NCBI RefSeq assembly: GCF_001427285.1
Contig: NZ_LMFV01000012.1
Location: 151,469-215,468, forward strand
DNA: 64,000 nucleotides
Origin: Mesorhizobium sp. Root552
Lineage (GTDB): Bacteria; Pseudomonadota; Alphaproteobacteria; Rhizobiales; Rhizobiaceae
Direction: 5' to 3'
Shown: in pieces, positions 50,472-63,037 of the stretch
Position numbering within the stretch: position 1 is the stretch's first letter
How the letters are laid out: each line of letters starts with the position of its first letter
Translations under genes and position numbers: made by a program
The notes under the pieces: generated by a model
What the model was told of the DNA's origin: nothing
Database searches by the model: none
Seen by the model: only the letters and a program-made list of their open reading frames with translations

Positions 50472-51470
50472 ATGCGCACAGTGCTTTTATCTTTTCTCAC
50501 TGCGACCACGCTTGCCCTGATTGTCCCTGCTGCTGCCAAGGACAAGCTTACCGTCTACACCTATGAAAGCTTCACTGCGGAATGGGGTCCCGGCCCGCAG
50601 GTAAAAAAGAACTTCGAAGCCGAATGCGGCTGCGAGGTCGATTTCGTCTCGGTCGCCGATGGCGTTGCCCTTTTGAACCGCGTCAAGCTGGAAGGAGCTT
50701 CGACCAAGGCTGACGTGGTTCTTGGGCTCGACACTAATCTTACCGCCGAAGCAAAGGCAACCGGGCTGTTCGCGCCGCATGGCGTCGTTGGCGACACCAA
50801 GGTGCCGGGTGGTTGGAGTGACGATACCTTCGTGCCGTACGACTATGGCTACTTCGCTGTCATCTACGACAGTGAAAAACTGAAGACCCCGCCGAAGAGC
50901 ATGAAGGGACTGGTCGAGGGCGATGCCGAGCAAAAGATCGCCATTCAGGACCCCCGCACATCCACCCCCGGCCTTGGATTGCTTTTGTGGGTCAAGTCTG
51001 TCTATGGCGACAAGGCAGGCGAGGCATGGTCCAAGCTCAAGGGCCGCGTGCTGACGGTGACGCCGGGCTGGAGCGAAGCATATGGGCTGTTCACCAAGGG
51101 TGAAGCACCCATGGTACTCTCCTACACGACCTCGCCCGCTTACCACATGGTGGCCGAAAGCAGTGAACGCTACCAGGCCGTGGCCTTCGAGGAAGGGCAC
51201 TATCTGCAGATCGAGGTCGCCGGCATTACGAGCCCCGGCGCCAAGAATCCGCTGTCAGAAAAATTCATGACCTTCATGACCGGGCCCGGCTTCCAGGACG
51301 TCATTCCTGAGACGAACTGGATGTTCCCGGCAGGCAAGACCGACAAGCCGCTCAACCCGGCTTTCGGCAAGCTGGTCAAGCCGGCCAAGACCCTGTTGTT
51401 CAGCCCGGAAGAAGTGGCTCAAAACCGCAAGGCCTGGGTGGATGAGTGGCTCGGTGTGATGAGCAAATAG
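50472..51470 (+). CDS. thiB: Thiamine ABC transporter substrate-binding protein
   Basis: Periplasmic thiamine/TPP-binding protein of 332 residues with a signal peptide (residues 1-20, cleavage near VPAAA). The mature start [25 protein letters not shown] is the ThiB signature, with [13 protein letters not shown] further on. The ATG at 50472 is decided by AGGAGG at 50461-50466; the upstream frame to 50412 lies in the riboswitch leader. It is the first gene of thiBPQ. Confidence 0.95.
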   Translation: MRTVLLSFLTATTLALIVPAAAKDKLTVYTYESFTAEWGPGPQVKKNFEAECGCEVDFVSVADGVALLNRVKLEGASTKADVVLGLDTNLTAEAKATGLFAPHGVVGDTKVPGGWSDDTFVPYDYGYFAVIYDSEKLKTPPKSMKGLVEGDAEQKIAIQDPRTSTPGLGLLLWVKSVYGDKAGEAWSKLKGRVLTVTPGWSEAYGLFTKGEAPMVLSYTTSPAYHMVAESSERYQAVAFEEGHYLQIEVAGITSPGAKNPLSEKFMTFMTGPGFQDVIPETNWMFPAGKTDKPLNPAFGKLVKPAKTLLFSPEEVAQNRKAWVDEWLGVMSK

Positions 51471-51492
51471 GGTTTGGCAGCCCTGCAAGAAC

Positions 51493-51519
51493 GCCCCTCT
51501 CCGTCAACTGGGGAGGGGC
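51493..51519 (+). terminator. Hairpin between thiB and thiP
   Basis: A 7-bp stem (51493-51499 and 51513-51519) with a 13-nt loop, extendable through one mismatch, is 22 nt past the thiB stop. As in the amino-acid transporter at 29 kb, it separates the abundant binding protein from the membrane and ATPase genes. Followed by GTTTCAG, with no strong U tract. Confidence 0.5.
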
Positions 51520-51555
51520 AGTTTCAGTAAACTGGATATTGGTGTTCAAAACCCA

Positions 51556-53175
51556 ATGCGCCCGACTCGTACAACAGATATTCGCATTCTGGCGGGCATC
51601 GTGGCGCTCGGCGCCATTGCGCTTCTGATCGGCGGTGCGTTTGCCGGGCTGATTGCCGAGGGCGCGCGCGACCTGTCGGGCGCTTATGCCGCCTTTGACG
51701 GCTATCTGCTACGAATTGCCCGCTTCACGCTGTGGCAAGCGATCCTGTCCACTTTGCTTTCCGTGCTGCCGGCTCTGTTCGTTGCCCGCGCGCTGGCGCG
51801 CCACCCACGCTTTTTCGGAAGGGAATTGATCCTGCAACTGTTCGCGGTGCCGCTGGCGCTGCCGGCAATTGTTGCTGCGCTCGGCATTCTGACGCTTTAC
51901 GGACGCGCCGGCTATTTTGCGGATTTACTGGGCGGCCTGGGTGGCGGTCCATGGCCGGGCATCTATGGATTGTCCGGAATTCTCGTGGCGCATGTGTTCT
52001 TCAACCTGCCACTTGCGACACGGTTGTTTCTGGAAGCCTTGCAGACCGTGCCCGCCGATCAGTGGCGGCTGGCAACCCAACTCGGTATGCGCGCGCGTCC
52101 GGCTTTTCGACTTATCGAATGGCCAGTGCTGAGGCAGGCGCTGCCGGGCATTGCCGGGCTTGTCTTCATGCTGTGTATCACCTCCTTCACCATCGTTCTG
52201 ACGCTTGGGGGAGGGCCGCGCTCGACCACGCTTGAAGTGGCCATCTACCAGGCGCTGCGCTTCGACTTCGATCCCATCCGCGCCGTGGCGCTCACCCTAC
52301 TGCAGATCGGGTTGACGCTTGTTGTCGTGCTCGTTCTTACCCGTCTTGGCGCAAACACTGTTGGCGATGCGAATCTGCCAATTGCGCCACGCCGCTATCT
52401 TTGGGTTGGAATGGGTGAGGCAGGGTTCAATGCAGCGCTGATTGCTTTCTCGCTTGTATTTGTCGCAGGGCCGATGGCCGCGACGGTTGCGGCGGGCCTT
52501 CATGCAGATCTTGGGCGACTGGTCATGGAGCGTGCGGTGCGCAGCGCAGCGCTGACCAGTGTTGTGCTGGCATTCATGTCTGCTGTTTTGTCCGCCGCTG
52601 TTTCCCTTGCGTTGATCATGGCGCGTCGCGCATTGTCGCTGAGACGCTCTGAACAAGGCAAAACCCTGCTCGAATACGCCATGGATACCGGTGCCGGTTT
52701 CGTGCTGGTTGTTCCACCCATAGTCATAGGCGCGGGCTGGTTTATCCTGTTGCGCCACGTGGGAGACGTATTTGCACTGGCGCCGGTTATGGTTGTGACG
52801 GTGAATGCTGTCATGGCCATGCCGTTTGCGATCCGTGCGCTTCGCCCTGCCTATGATGCGTCCAGCGAGCGCCATGAGCGGTTGTGCGCGTTCCTCGGCA
52901 TTTCAGGCTGGAACCGCCTGAAATTGATCGATTGGCCACCGCTGCGCCGACCATTGGCGACGGCCTTCGCCTTTGCCATGGCGCTGTCGCTGGGCGACCT
53001 CGGCGTGATTGCACTATTCGGCAGCGAATCCGTGCAGACCCTGCCCTATCTACTGCTGTCGCGGATGGGCAGTTACCGCACGGAGGATGCGGCCGGTCTG
53101 GCGCTGATCCTGGGCGTTGTCTGCCTTGGGTTGATGTTTGCAGCCACTCGTTTCGGAAAGGGTGCTTCCGCATGA
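51556..53175 (+). CDS. thiP: Thiamine ABC transporter permease ThiP
   Basis: A 539-residue fused permease with two binding-protein-dependent transport domains (about 50-260 and 320-530), each ending in an EAA-type loop: [24 protein letters not shown] and [26 protein letters not shown]. About twelve helices. The ATG begins [15 protein letters not shown]. Its stop overlaps the thiQ ATG (ATGA). Confidence 0.95.
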   Translation: MRPTRTTDIRILAGIVALGAIALLIGGAFAGLIAEGARDLSGAYAAFDGYLLRIARFTLWQAILSTLLSVLPALFVARALARHPRFFGRELILQLFAVPLALPAIVAALGILTLYGRAGYFADLLGGLGGGPWPGIYGLSGILVAHVFFNLPLATRLFLEALQTVPADQWRLATQLGMRARPAFRLIEWPVLRQALPGIAGLVFMLCITSFTIVLTLGGGPRSTTLEVAIYQALRFDFDPIRAVALTLLQIGLTLVVVLVLTRLGANTVGDANLPIAPRRYLWVGMGEAGFNAALIAFSLVFVAGPMAATVAAGLHADLGRLVMERAVRSAALTSVVLAFMSAVLSAAVSLALIMARRALSLRRSEQGKTLLEYAMDTGAGFVLVVPPIVIGAGWFILLRHVGDVFALAPVMVVTVNAVMAMPFAIRALRPAYDASSERHERLCAFLGISGWNRLKLIDWPPLRRPLATAFAFAMALSLGDLGVIALFGSESVQTLPYLLLSRMGSYRTEDAAGLALILGVVCLGLMFAATRFGKGASA

Positions 53176-53933
53176 ATGACGGTGGGCGAGCGGGCGCGTC
53201 AGTAAAGCTGGAAGCTGTCGAGTTCAGCTATGGAGAGGCGGCTTTCAAATTCGACGTGGCTTTTACGCCGGGAGGGATTACCGCAGTGATGGGTCCAAGC
53301 GGATCGGGCAAGTCGACCCTGCTCAATCTCGTCGCCGGCTTCGAAATTCCTCGAGCCGGCAATGTCGTGATCGGCGGCAAGAACGTAACGTCGGAGGAAC
53401 CCGCAGTCCGGCCTGTTTCGATGGTATTTCAGGAAAACAATCTGTTCGCGCACCTGTCGATCGAGGACAATGTGGGATTGGGCTGCTCCCCTTCGCTCAA
53501 GTTGACGCCTCTTCAACGGGATGCGGTTGGCGAGGCTTTGACGCGAACAGGGCTCGACGGCAAGCAACGCCGCTTGCCGCGCGAGTTGTCAGGCGGCGAG
53601 CGCCAAAGGGCGGCACTTGCGCGGGTCCTGGTTCGTGATCGCCCGGTCTTGTTGCTTGACGAACCTTTTGCGTCGCTCGGGCCGGCTTTGCGCGACGACA
53701 TGCTGGACCTTGTGGCCGACTTGCAGGCCGAGCAGCGCATGACCGTCTTGTTCGTGACCCATCAGCCGGAAGACGCTCGGCGAATCGCCAAGAACATGGT
53801 GTTCGTCGAAAATGGAACTGTGGCGGCGACTGGACCAGCTGAGCAATTCTTCAGCGCGGGTGGACCGGAGGCGTTCAGGCGCTATATCGGCTTCGAGAGT
53901 GAATCACACGATGTTGCCCGGAAGCGGACATAA
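53172..53933 (+). CDS. thiQ: Thiamine ABC transporter ATP-binding protein ThiQ
   Basis: ATPase of the thiamine uptake system, 253 residues: Walker [10 protein letters not shown] (41-49), [20 protein letters not shown] for the Q-loop, signature [15 protein letters not shown], Walker [16 protein letters not shown], and VTHQP as switch. The VFQENNLF motif is characteristic of ThiQ. Coupled to thiP by a 4-nt overlap; last gene of the operon. Confidence 0.95.
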   Translation: MNDGGRAGASVKLEAVEFSYGEAAFKFDVAFTPGGITAVMGPSGSGKSTLLNLVAGFEIPRAGNVVIGGKNVTSEEPAVRPVSMVFQENNLFAHLSIEDNVGLGCSPSLKLTPLQRDAVGEALTRTGLDGKQRRLPRELSGGERQRAALARVLVRDRPVLLLDEPFASLGPALRDDMLDLVADLQAEQRMTVLFVTHQPEDARRIAKNMVFVENGTVAATGPAEQFFSAGGPEAFRRYIGFESESHDVARKRT

Positions 53934-53990
53934 TTTACGGCCAAAGCGGCATCGGCAGTCGGGGCTTGTTCTTGCTATGCAAGGTTGAGT

Positions 53991-55556
53991 GTGGCTAGGT
54001 CCGCGCAAGGATGGTTGGGTAGCCCTGATTTGCCCATACGAACGGGAAAGGACGCCGATCTGTCGACCGGCCTTTATCATCTCAGCAAATCGAAGCTGCC
54101 GCGCGCACTCGTGCTGGCGGGCGTCGCATTTGTGTTGGCCTCTTGCCAGGCGATCACACCGCCGGATGTACAGGAATCGGCATTCCGACCTTCCGACAAG
54201 CCTGTAACGGTCGACAACGTCACTGCCAACAACAAGCTGGCTGAACTGGCGCGCGCTCAGCATCCGCGCATTCTGGCTACTTATGGTGGGGAGTATTCCG
54301 ATCCCAAGCTCGAACGCATGGTTGCCAAGGTCATAGGCAGCCTGACTACGGTTTCGGCCAACCCGACGCAGAATTATCGCATCACCATCCTCAATTCGCC
54401 GAACGTGAACGCTTTCGCGCTGCCGGGCGGCTATCTCTACATCACCCGCGGTCTGCTCGCGCTGGCTAACGATTCGTCCGAACTTGCCGCCGTGGTTGCG
54501 CACGAAATGGGCCACGTGACCGCCAATCATGGGTTGCAACGCCAGCAACTCGAGGCGGAAGAGGGCCTGGCTACCAAGGTTGTTTCGGATGTGCTCGGCG
54601 ACAGCCCGACCGCCAAGGTTGCGTTGATCCGGGGAAAGCTCAGGTTGGCTCAGTTTTCGCGTAACCAAGAGCTTGAAGCCGACGCCATCGGCATCAAGTC
54701 GGTGGGCGAAGCAGGCTACGATCCCTATGCTGCCAGCCGCTTCCTGCAGTCCATGTCTACCTATACCGATTTCCGGTCGGTCAGCGGCGCGACAGATGCC
54801 AGCCTCGATTTTCTGGCAACACATCCGAATACGCCGCAACGTATCGAACTGGCTCTGCGCCATGCGCGCCAGTTCGGCCCGCCGGGTGTCGGCACCCGCG
54901 ACAGGGACAGCTTTCTTGCTGGCATAGACGGCCTGCTTTACGGCGACACGCCGGAAGAGGGCTATGTGCGCGGCAATACTTTCCTGCATCCGGGTCTCGG
55001 CGTCTCTTTCTCCGTGCCGGACGGCTTCATCATCGACAATTCGGCAACGGCGGTCACCGCGACCGGACCGGGCGACATGGCCGTGCGTTTCGACGGGGTG
55101 TCGGTTGGCAAGGATCGTTCGCTTACTGACTACATCCGAAGTGGCTGGGTGGCTGGCCTCGATGACGCCAGCGTGCGTCAGGAGATGATCAATGGCAACG
55201 AGGCCGCTATCGCCAGCGCGAGTGCTGAAGGCTGGCGTTTTGACGTTACGGTTATCCGTGCCGGCGGGCAGGTCTATCGGCTTTTGACTGCGGCCCCTGC
55301 GGCAAGCACCTCGCTTGACAGCGTTGCCCGTTCTGTGGGTGGCAGTTTCCGTATCTTGTCGCCGGCCGAGAAGGCCGCGCTGAAACCGCTTCGTATCCGT
55401 ATCGTCACCGTGAAGCCCGGCCAGACGATGGGTACGCTTTCCGCGCAGATGGTCGGCGTGGACCGCAAGCTGGACCTTTTCAGGGTGCTCAACGCGCTTG
55501 CACCGGGAGCCACCGTTTCCGCCGGCGACAAGGTGAAGATCATCACCGACAAATAG
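53991..55556 (+). CDS. M48-family metalloprotease lipoprotein with LysM-like C-terminus
   Basis: Zinc metallopeptidase of about 521 residues, the BepA/YfgC or Oma1-like type found in the periplasm. A hydrophobic segment ends in LASC (Cys about residue 52), a lipobox. The active site is HEMGH (about 171-175), with the third ligand in NQELEADAIG. The C-terminal segment VTVKPGQTMGTLSAQMVGVDRKLDLFRVLNAL resembles LysM. The start is uncertain: GTG at 53991 has AAGG seven bases upstream, TTG at 53985 has none; the 50 residues before the lipobox are unusually long, so a later start is possible. Confidence 0.88.
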   Translation: MARSAQGWLGSPDLPIRTGKDADLSTGLYHLSKSKLPRALVLAGVAFVLASCQAITPPDVQESAFRPSDKPVTVDNVTANNKLAELARAQHPRILATYGGEYSDPKLERMVAKVIGSLTTVSANPTQNYRITILNSPNVNAFALPGGYLYITRGLLALANDSSELAAVVAHEMGHVTANHGLQRQQLEAEEGLATKVVSDVLGDSPTAKVALIRGKLRLAQFSRNQELEADAIGIKSVGEAGYDPYAASRFLQSMSTYTDFRSVSGATDASLDFLATHPNTPQRIELALRHARQFGPPGVGTRDRDSFLAGIDGLLYGDTPEEGYVRGNTFLHPGLGVSFSVPDGFIIDNSATAVTATGPGDMAVRFDGVSVGKDRSLTDYIRSGWVAGLDDASVRQEMINGNEAAIASASAEGWRFDVTVIRAGGQVYRLLTAAPAASTSLDSVARSVGGSFRILSPAEKAALKPLRIRIVTVKPGQTMGTLSAQMVGVDRKLDLFRVLNALAPGATVSAGDKVKIITDK

Positions 55557-55573
55557 CCAGAGGCGTTGCAGTT

Positions 55574-55777
55574 TCAGGCAATGATGTCAGGAATGATACG
55601 GTCTTCCAGAGACCTTAGCCTGTCCTTCAGGGCGAGCTTCTTTTTCTTCATGCGCTGGATCTGAAGAGGGTCGCAACCGGTTTCGAGCATTGCATTGATG
55701 GCTGCGTCGAAGTCGGCATGATCCTGCTTCAAGCGCGCGAATTCTAGGCGGATATCGGCCTGTTCCTGTTCGGACAT
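55574..55777 (-). CDS. DUF465 (YdcH) family protein
   Basis: A 67-residue helical protein, MSEQEQADIRLEFARLKQDH at the start, and MKKKKLALKDRLRSLEDRI at the end, matching the DUF465/YdcH pattern of two helices with the basic KKxKLxLKD motif. Function unknown. Convergent with the metalloprotease gene (17 nt apart) and divergent from a second DUF465 gene. Confidence 0.88.
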   Translation of the reverse strand: MSEQEQADIRLEFARLKQDHADFDAAINAMLETGCDPLQIQRMKKKKLALKDRLRSLEDRIIPDIIA

Positions 55778-56095
55778 TATTTACCGTCTGCACTATTGCG
55801 GCGCCCACAGTGTGCCTTGGGTGGGAACCCTGATGGGCGAAAACAATGGCTCGCAGCCACTGACGCCATGCAGTTATCACATTTCAGCCTGTGGTGGAAT
55901 GCGACGCTCGTATGTCGAAACTGAAATTCGTTCACAGCTCTTGATCCTGATGCGACAAATTTGAAATCCGGTGCACTAGTTCATTCGACATCCGCTACAG
56001 TTGATGGCAGACTGTCATCGTGCCGTCACAGTGTGAGCCTGCGGTGGACATTGCGGCGGCGGCAGTCGAGGAAACCATGAAAGGGAGAACCAATC
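55778..56095. other. 318-nt intergenic region between the two DUF465 genes
   Basis: No open frame with coding character is seen on either strand. The region must hold promoters for both divergent DUF465 genes. I see no clear -35/-10 pair, terminator or palindrome. The last 70 nt, GC-rich, precede the GGGAG ribosome-binding site of the rightward gene. Confidence 0.5.
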
Positions 56096-56275
56096 ATGTC
56101 TCTTGCGTCCCATCTTGACGAATTGCAGAGGAAACACGGCGACATCGAGCGCGAGATTGACAATGCCATGCTGCATCCGTCGGTCGACGATCTTGAAATA
56201 GCCGCCCTCAAGCGACGCAAGCTGGCTATCAAGGACGAGATTGAGAAGTTGAAGGGCCAACCCACCACCCATTAA
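56096..56275 (+). CDS. Second DUF465 (YdcH) family protein
   Basis: A 59-residue protein: MSLASHLDELQRKHGDIERE, then IDNAMLHPSVDDLEIAALKRRKLAIKDEIEKL with the LKRRKLxIKDEI motif of the family. ATG at 56096 with GGGAG upstream, TAA at 56273. It is a shorter paralogue of the gene at 55574-55777 on the other strand; both are predicted antiparallel helical hairpins. Confidence 0.88.
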   Translation: MSLASHLDELQRKHGDIEREIDNAMLHPSVDDLEIAALKRRKLAIKDEIEKLKGQPTTH

Positions 56276-56611
56276 AATTACGTCTGATATATAACCACGC
56301 AAGAGTGGTCCCATTGTCTCGGCGGCTGCAAGCCGCCGGGAAGCAGTGTTTTTGGTGTTAGCGGTTTTACACTGCTGCTTTGCGCACGGTGCCGCTAATG
56401 TGGCTCGCCGATCAAAAGTCTGCGTTGCCCGGATGCAATCGCCGCATTGACAAGTCGAACGCTCTCCTCCACCTCATGCGATGACTTTGCGCACCTGCCA
56501 GAATGATTTCACATTTCTTGGGCTATGGTGTGCGCGTTTGATGCAGTGGGGCGCCCAGACGTATCCAGCCGGATGCGCGACGTCTCGGAAAAATTCTAGA
56601 GGCGACCGGGC
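56276..56611. other. 336-nt intergenic region before ispG
   Basis: No coding frame recognised. Two short hairpins are near the DUF465 end: ACCAC/GTGGT at 56294-56309 and an 8-bp stem CGGCGGCT/AGCCGCCG at 56320-56338, the latter a likely weak terminator for the DUF465 gene (TTTTT occurs 10 nt later). The right part should carry the ispG promoter but no convincing boxes are seen. Confidence 0.45.
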
Positions 56612-57868
56612 ATGACCGGGTACTATTCCTCACCATTCGAACGCCGCGTGTCGGTCGGCGTTGATGTCGGCGGCGTCATGGTCGGCGGGACTGCGCCTGT
56701 CGTCGTCCAGTCGATGACAAACACCGATACCGCGGATATCGACCAGACCGTTGCGCAGGTAGCTGCGCTACACCGCGCCGGCTCAGAAATTGTTCGCATT
56801 ACCGTCGATCGGGACGAGAGTGCCGCTGCAGTTCCGTTTATCCGTGATCGGCTGGCCCGGCTTGGCGTGCATGTGCCTCTGGTGGGTGACTTCCATTATA
56901 TCGGCCACAAGTTGCTTGCGGATCATCCGGCCTGTGCCGAGGCGTTGGCGAAGTATCGCATCAACCCCGGCAATGTCGGCTTCAAGGACAAGAAGGACAA
57001 GCAGTTTGCGGCCATCGTCGAGATGGCGATCCGTCATGACAAGCCGGTGCGCATCGGCGTCAACTGGGGCTCGCTCGACCAGGAGCTTCTAACCAGGCTG
57101 ATGGACGAGAACCAGTCGAACGGCTCACGACTTACCGCGCAAGAAGTGACGCGCGAAGCAATCGTGCAATCGGCGATCCTGTCGGCCGAACTTGCCGAAG
57201 AGATCGGGCTCGGTCGCGACAAGATCATTCTCTCCGCCAAAGTCAGCGGCGTGCAGGATCTGATCGCCGTCTACGCTGAACTTGCGACGCGCTCCAACCA
57301 TGCGTTGCATCTAGGCCTTACTGAGGCCGGGATGGGCTCCAAGGGCATTGTCGCCTCTTCGGCGGCGATGGGCATATTGCTCCAGCAGGGTATCGGCGAC
57401 ACCATCCGCATTTCGCTGACGCCGGAACCGGGCGGCGACCGCACTCGTGAAGTGCAGGTTGCGCAGGAGCTTCTGCAAACGATGGGTTTTCGCCAGTTCG
57501 TGCCGATTGTGGCGGCGTGCCCGGGTTGTGGGCGCACGACATCCACCGTGTTTCAGGAACTGGCGCAGTCGATCCAGGACGATTTGCGCAAGAACATGCC
57601 CGTGTGGCGAACCAAATATCCGGGCGTCGAACAGCTTAAGGTTGCAGTGATGGGCTGTATCGTCAACGGCCCCGGCGAATCCAAGCATGCCGATATCGGC
57701 ATTTCCTTGCCTGGGACGGGCGAGATGCCGACCGCGCCGGTATTTATCGACGGCAGGAAGGCTGCAACCCTGCGCGGACCGAACATCGCTTCCGACTTCG
57801 AGAAGATGGTTGCCGACTACATCGAACAGCGCTTCGGCCACGGCAGCAGGGCCAAGGCTGCGGAGTAG
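56612..57868 (+). CDS. ispG: 4-hydroxy-3-methylbut-2-en-1-yl diphosphate synthase IspG
   Basis: [4Fe-4S] enzyme of the MEP isoprenoid pathway, converting MEcPP to HMBPP. Its 418 residues show [15 protein letters not shown] near the start, [31 protein letters not shown], and the cluster cysteines in ACPGCGR and [21 protein letters not shown] complete gene, 4 nt before the lytic transglycosylase gene, and in the same window as a prenyl diphosphate synthase. Confidence 0.97.
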   Translation: MTGYYSSPFERRVSVGVDVGGVMVGGTAPVVVQSMTNTDTADIDQTVAQVAALHRAGSEIVRITVDRDESAAAVPFIRDRLARLGVHVPLVGDFHYIGHKLLADHPACAEALAKYRINPGNVGFKDKKDKQFAAIVEMAIRHDKPVRIGVNWGSLDQELLTRLMDENQSNGSRLTAQEVTREAIVQSAILSAELAEEIGLGRDKIILSAKVSGVQDLIAVYAELATRSNHALHLGLTEAGMGSKGIVASSAAMGILLQQGIGDTIRISLTPEPGGDRTREVQVAQELLQTMGFRQFVPIVAACPGCGRTTSTVFQELAQSIQDDLRKNMPVWRTKYPGVEQLKVAVMGCIVNGPGESKHADIGISLPGTGEMPTAPVFIDGRKAATLRGPNIASDFEKMVADYIEQRFGHGSRAKAAE

Positions 57869-57871
57869 CCG

Positions 57872-58732
57872 ATGCGGGCGCGGCAAGCGGCTCGGCTCAT
57901 TGCAATCCCAATCGTTCTGCTTGCTGCTGGCGGATCGGCGGAGGCCGATCCACCGAAGCCGGCCAAGGAGCGGCTTGTCAGTCGCGTCTGTGAACTGATC
58001 GAAGTTCACGCAGAGCGCGCCGGTTTACCCAAGGAGTTTTTCGCTCGCCTGATCTGGAAGGAAAGCCGCTTCGACCCAAATGCCATCAGCCCTGTAGGTG
58101 CAGAAGGCATCGCGCAGTTCATGCCGGGGACGGCCAAGATGCGCGGCCTTACGGATTCCTTCGATATCGAGCAGGCCATACCCGCATCGGCCCGATATCT
58201 TGGCGAACTGAAGACAGGTTTCGGCAATCTCGGTCTTGCGGCTGCGGCCTACAATGCCGGTGAAAATCGCGTGTCGCGCTGGCTGCAATCGGGTGGTTTC
58301 CTGCCATTGGAAACCGAGGACTATGTGCTCGACATCATGGGCGAACCGGTCGACAACTTCACCAACGAGGCACACGCCGGCTCGATTGCACCGCTGGACA
58401 AGACGCAGAATTTCGCGGTTGCCTGCCGCAGGCTGCCGGTAATCATGTCGACGACAGTGGCAATGGCCAGCGTGCACGTGAAACCCTGGGGCGTACAGGT
58501 TGCCGGTACCTTCCAGCGCAGTGCGGCGAGCCGGCAATGGCAACGCCTGAAGGCGCGGTTCCCCGCCGTGCTTGGCTTGCACGATCCCGTCGTTAGCCGG
58601 GTCCGGTCGCCGCTGGGCAGGCGGGGCATCTATGCCGTGCGTATCGGTGCGGAGAGCAGGGGCGAGGCCAATGCCATTTGCCGGGACCTGAACCGTGTTG
58701 GCGGTGCCTGTGTCGTGGTCAAGAACCGCTAA
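57872..58732 (+). CDS. Lytic murein transglycosylase (SLT) with C-terminal SPOR-like domain
   Basis: A 286-residue exported muramidase-like enzyme. Signal peptide at 1-25. The SLT domain (about 45-150) shows ARLIWKESRFDPNAISPVGAEGIAQFMPGTA with catalytic Glu in KESRF, and AAAYNAGENRVSRWL. The last 80 residues (PWGVQVAGTF...GIYAVRIGAESRGEANAICRDL) look like a SPOR repeat that binds denuded glycan strands. Starts 3 nt after ispG, so co-transcribed. Confidence 0.9.
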   Translation: MRARQAARLIAIPIVLLAAGGSAEADPPKPAKERLVSRVCELIEVHAERAGLPKEFFARLIWKESRFDPNAISPVGAEGIAQFMPGTAKMRGLTDSFDIEQAIPASARYLGELKTGFGNLGLAAAAYNAGENRVSRWLQSGGFLPLETEDYVLDIMGEPVDNFTNEAHAGSIAPLDKTQNFAVACRRLPVIMSTTVAMASVHVKPWGVQVAGTFQRSAASRQWQRLKARFPAVLGLHDPVVSRVRSPLGRRGIYAVRIGAESRGEANAICRDLNRVGGACVVVKNR

Positions 58733-58744
58733 GCCGGGGGCCTC

Positions 58745-59485
58745 ATGATCGACGATCCGCTTTACTGCGACCCCGACCTTGTCCAGTTCTACGACCTGGA
58801 GAATGTTGGTGGCTTGGACTTTGAATACTGCCTGCAGTTCGCCGAAGGTGCCGGTTCTGTGCTTGATCTGGGTTGCGGCACCGGCCAGTTAGCGACTGCT
58901 TTGGCCGAAGGCCGTTCTGTTTATGGGGTCGATCCGGCAGGAGCCATGCTTGCCATCGCCCGAACTCGGCCGAATGGCAATCGAGTGAGATGGATCGAAG
59001 CAGACGCGAGAACCGTGCGCCTGGATCGGAAGTTCGATCTCGTGCTTTTGACCGGGCATGCCTTCCAGGTGTTTCTCACCAGAGATGACCAACGGGCTGT
59101 GTTGAACACGATCGAGTACCACCTTGACCGTGGGGGCCGGTTTATTTTCGATATGCGCAACCCGGTAATGGAAGAATGGCGGGAATGGACCCCGGGTCAA
59201 TCGCAACGCCCGCTCCATCACCCCACACACGGTGAAATTCTGGCTTGGAACGATGTCGTTTTCGATCCGGCTACCTGTGTCGCGACATACGCGACATTTT
59301 ACCGGAAGGTCGCTACTGGAGAGATATTCGAAGCGTCTTCGAAGATCGTGTTTGTTGGGCAGGCCGAAATTTCCGCCATGCTTGAGGAGGCCGGACTTGC
59401 GGTGGATGAATTGCTGGGAGACTGGAAGGGCGCTCCCTACCGACCTTTATCTCCCGAAATCATTCCCGTTGGCCGTCTAGCGTGA
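58745..59485 (+). CDS. Class I SAM-dependent methyltransferase
   Basis: A 246-residue methyltransferase: motif I VLDLGCGTGQLA (39-50), VYGVDPAGAMLAIAR for motif II, and IEYHLDRGGRFIFDMRNP for post-III. The substrate is unknown. It lies 12 nt after the transglycosylase gene and so may be in the ispG transcript. It converges with the sensor kinase gene, 3 nt apart. Confidence 0.88.
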   Translation: MIDDPLYCDPDLVQFYDLENVGGLDFEYCLQFAEGAGSVLDLGCGTGQLATALAEGRSVYGVDPAGAMLAIARTRPNGNRVRWIEADARTVRLDRKFDLVLLTGHAFQVFLTRDDQRAVLNTIEYHLDRGGRFIFDMRNPVMEEWREWTPGQSQRPLHHPTHGEILAWNDVVFDPATCVATYATFYRKVATGEIFEASSKIVFVGQAEISAMLEEAGLAVDELLGDWKGAPYRPLSPEIIPVGRLA

Positions 59486-59488
59486 TTT

Positions 59489-61825
<2,337 letters not shown>

Positions 61826-61950
61826 GCGTAACCCCCAACACATACGCGCAATTGTAACGATGGGGATCACACTGCATTAACATTAAGAATTCGTTGGTAT
61901 AGCCGACCTTTAGAGCGTTTCATCCAGCCATGAGACGCTCCAGGTCGTGC

Positions 61951-62889
61951 CTATCTGGTGCGATTGGCAACAAATGTCGCGGCGGCTTTCAGCATGGCCG
62001 CCTGCTCGCCATAGGGCTCAAGCAAGGAGTGCGCCTGCTCGACCAGGCCGTTCAGTTGCCGGCGTGCCCAGTCGGCGCCGTGAAGTGCCGTCAGCGTCGC
62101 CTTGCCGGCGGCGGCATCCTTTCCGGTAGCCTTGCCGATCTGGCTGGCATCCGCCGTCATGTCGAGCAGGTCGTCGGCGAGTTGGAAGGCCAGCCCTATG
62201 GCCGATCCGAATTCGGCCAACCGCTCCCGGTCCGACGGAGGCGCGTTGGCGAGGATCGCGCCGGCCTCGCAGGCAAAGCGGATCAGGGCGCCGGTTTTCA
62301 TCGCTTGCAGGCGGATGATGCCGGCCTCATCGGGTGAGGCGTGTTCCGCCGCAAGGTCGAGCATCTGGCCGCCCGTCATGCCGCCTAGACCTGCTGCACG
62401 CGCCAGACCCTTGACGAGGGCAAGGCGCGTAACTGCGGTCGACGGCGTTTTGCTTCTGCCTTGAGGTTCATTGGCAAGGATGTCGAAGGCAAGCGTGAGC
62501 AGGCTGTCGCCCGCGAGAATGGCCGTCGCTTCATCATAGGCTTTGTGAACGGTCGGCTGACCGCGCCGCAAATCATCGTCGTCCATCGCCGGCAAATCGT
62601 CATGAATGAGGGAGTAGCAGTGGATGCATTCCAGGGCTGCAGCCACCTCAAGCGCTACATCGGTTTCAGCATCCGGGGCAAACAGCGCCGCGCTTTCCAT
62701 GACGAGGAACGGGCGCAACCGCTTGCCACCGTTAAGAACGCCGTGACGCATGGCCGCCAGCAGCCGCTCGGGCCTTGCAATCTCGCCCGAAAGCGGACGG
62801 TCGTCGAGAAGACGCCGCAACTTTGCTTCAACGGCGCTTGCTTGCTCGGATAGCCGGGTTTCAAAGGCAATTTCGGCATCTGTACTCAT
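61951..62889 (-). CDS. ispA: Polyprenyl (farnesyl/geranylgeranyl) diphosphate synthase
   Basis: A 312-residue short-chain trans-prenyltransferase. The first Asp-rich motif is DDLPAMDDDD (97-106), the type with two inserted residues as in bacterial FPP synthases, and the second is LADDLLD. GGKRLRPFL and GQMLDLAAE are also seen. Makes FPP or GGPP for quinones and undecaprenol. The ATG at 62889 is chosen over 62919. Adjacent to peptidoglycan gene mtgA in divergent orientation. Confidence 0.9.
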   Translation of the reverse strand: MSTDAEIAFETRLSEQASAVEAKLRRLLDDRPLSGEIARPERLLAAMRHGVLNGGKRLRPFLVMESAALFAPDAETDVALEVAAALECIHCYSLIHDDLPAMDDDDLRRGQPTVHKAYDEATAILAGDSLLTLAFDILANEPQGRSKTPSTAVTRLALVKGLARAAGLGGMTGGQMLDLAAEHASPDEAGIIRLQAMKTGALIRFACEAGAILANAPPSDRERLAEFGSAIGLAFQLADDLLDMTADASQIGKATGKDAAAGKATLTALHGADWARRQLNGLVEQAHSLLEPYGEQAAMLKAAATFVANRTR

Positions 62890-63037
62890 GGCGGCGAGCG
62901 GTAGCCGACACTCAGACATTGCGCAAGCAGTCTGGCGCCGTTATGCCGAAAGGTGATTGGCAGGGGCAAGCCAGGTGTCGGAACCGATCATCGAGCAAGA
63001 GACTGAGGGATTGGTTCATGGAACCGAGGGACATCTC

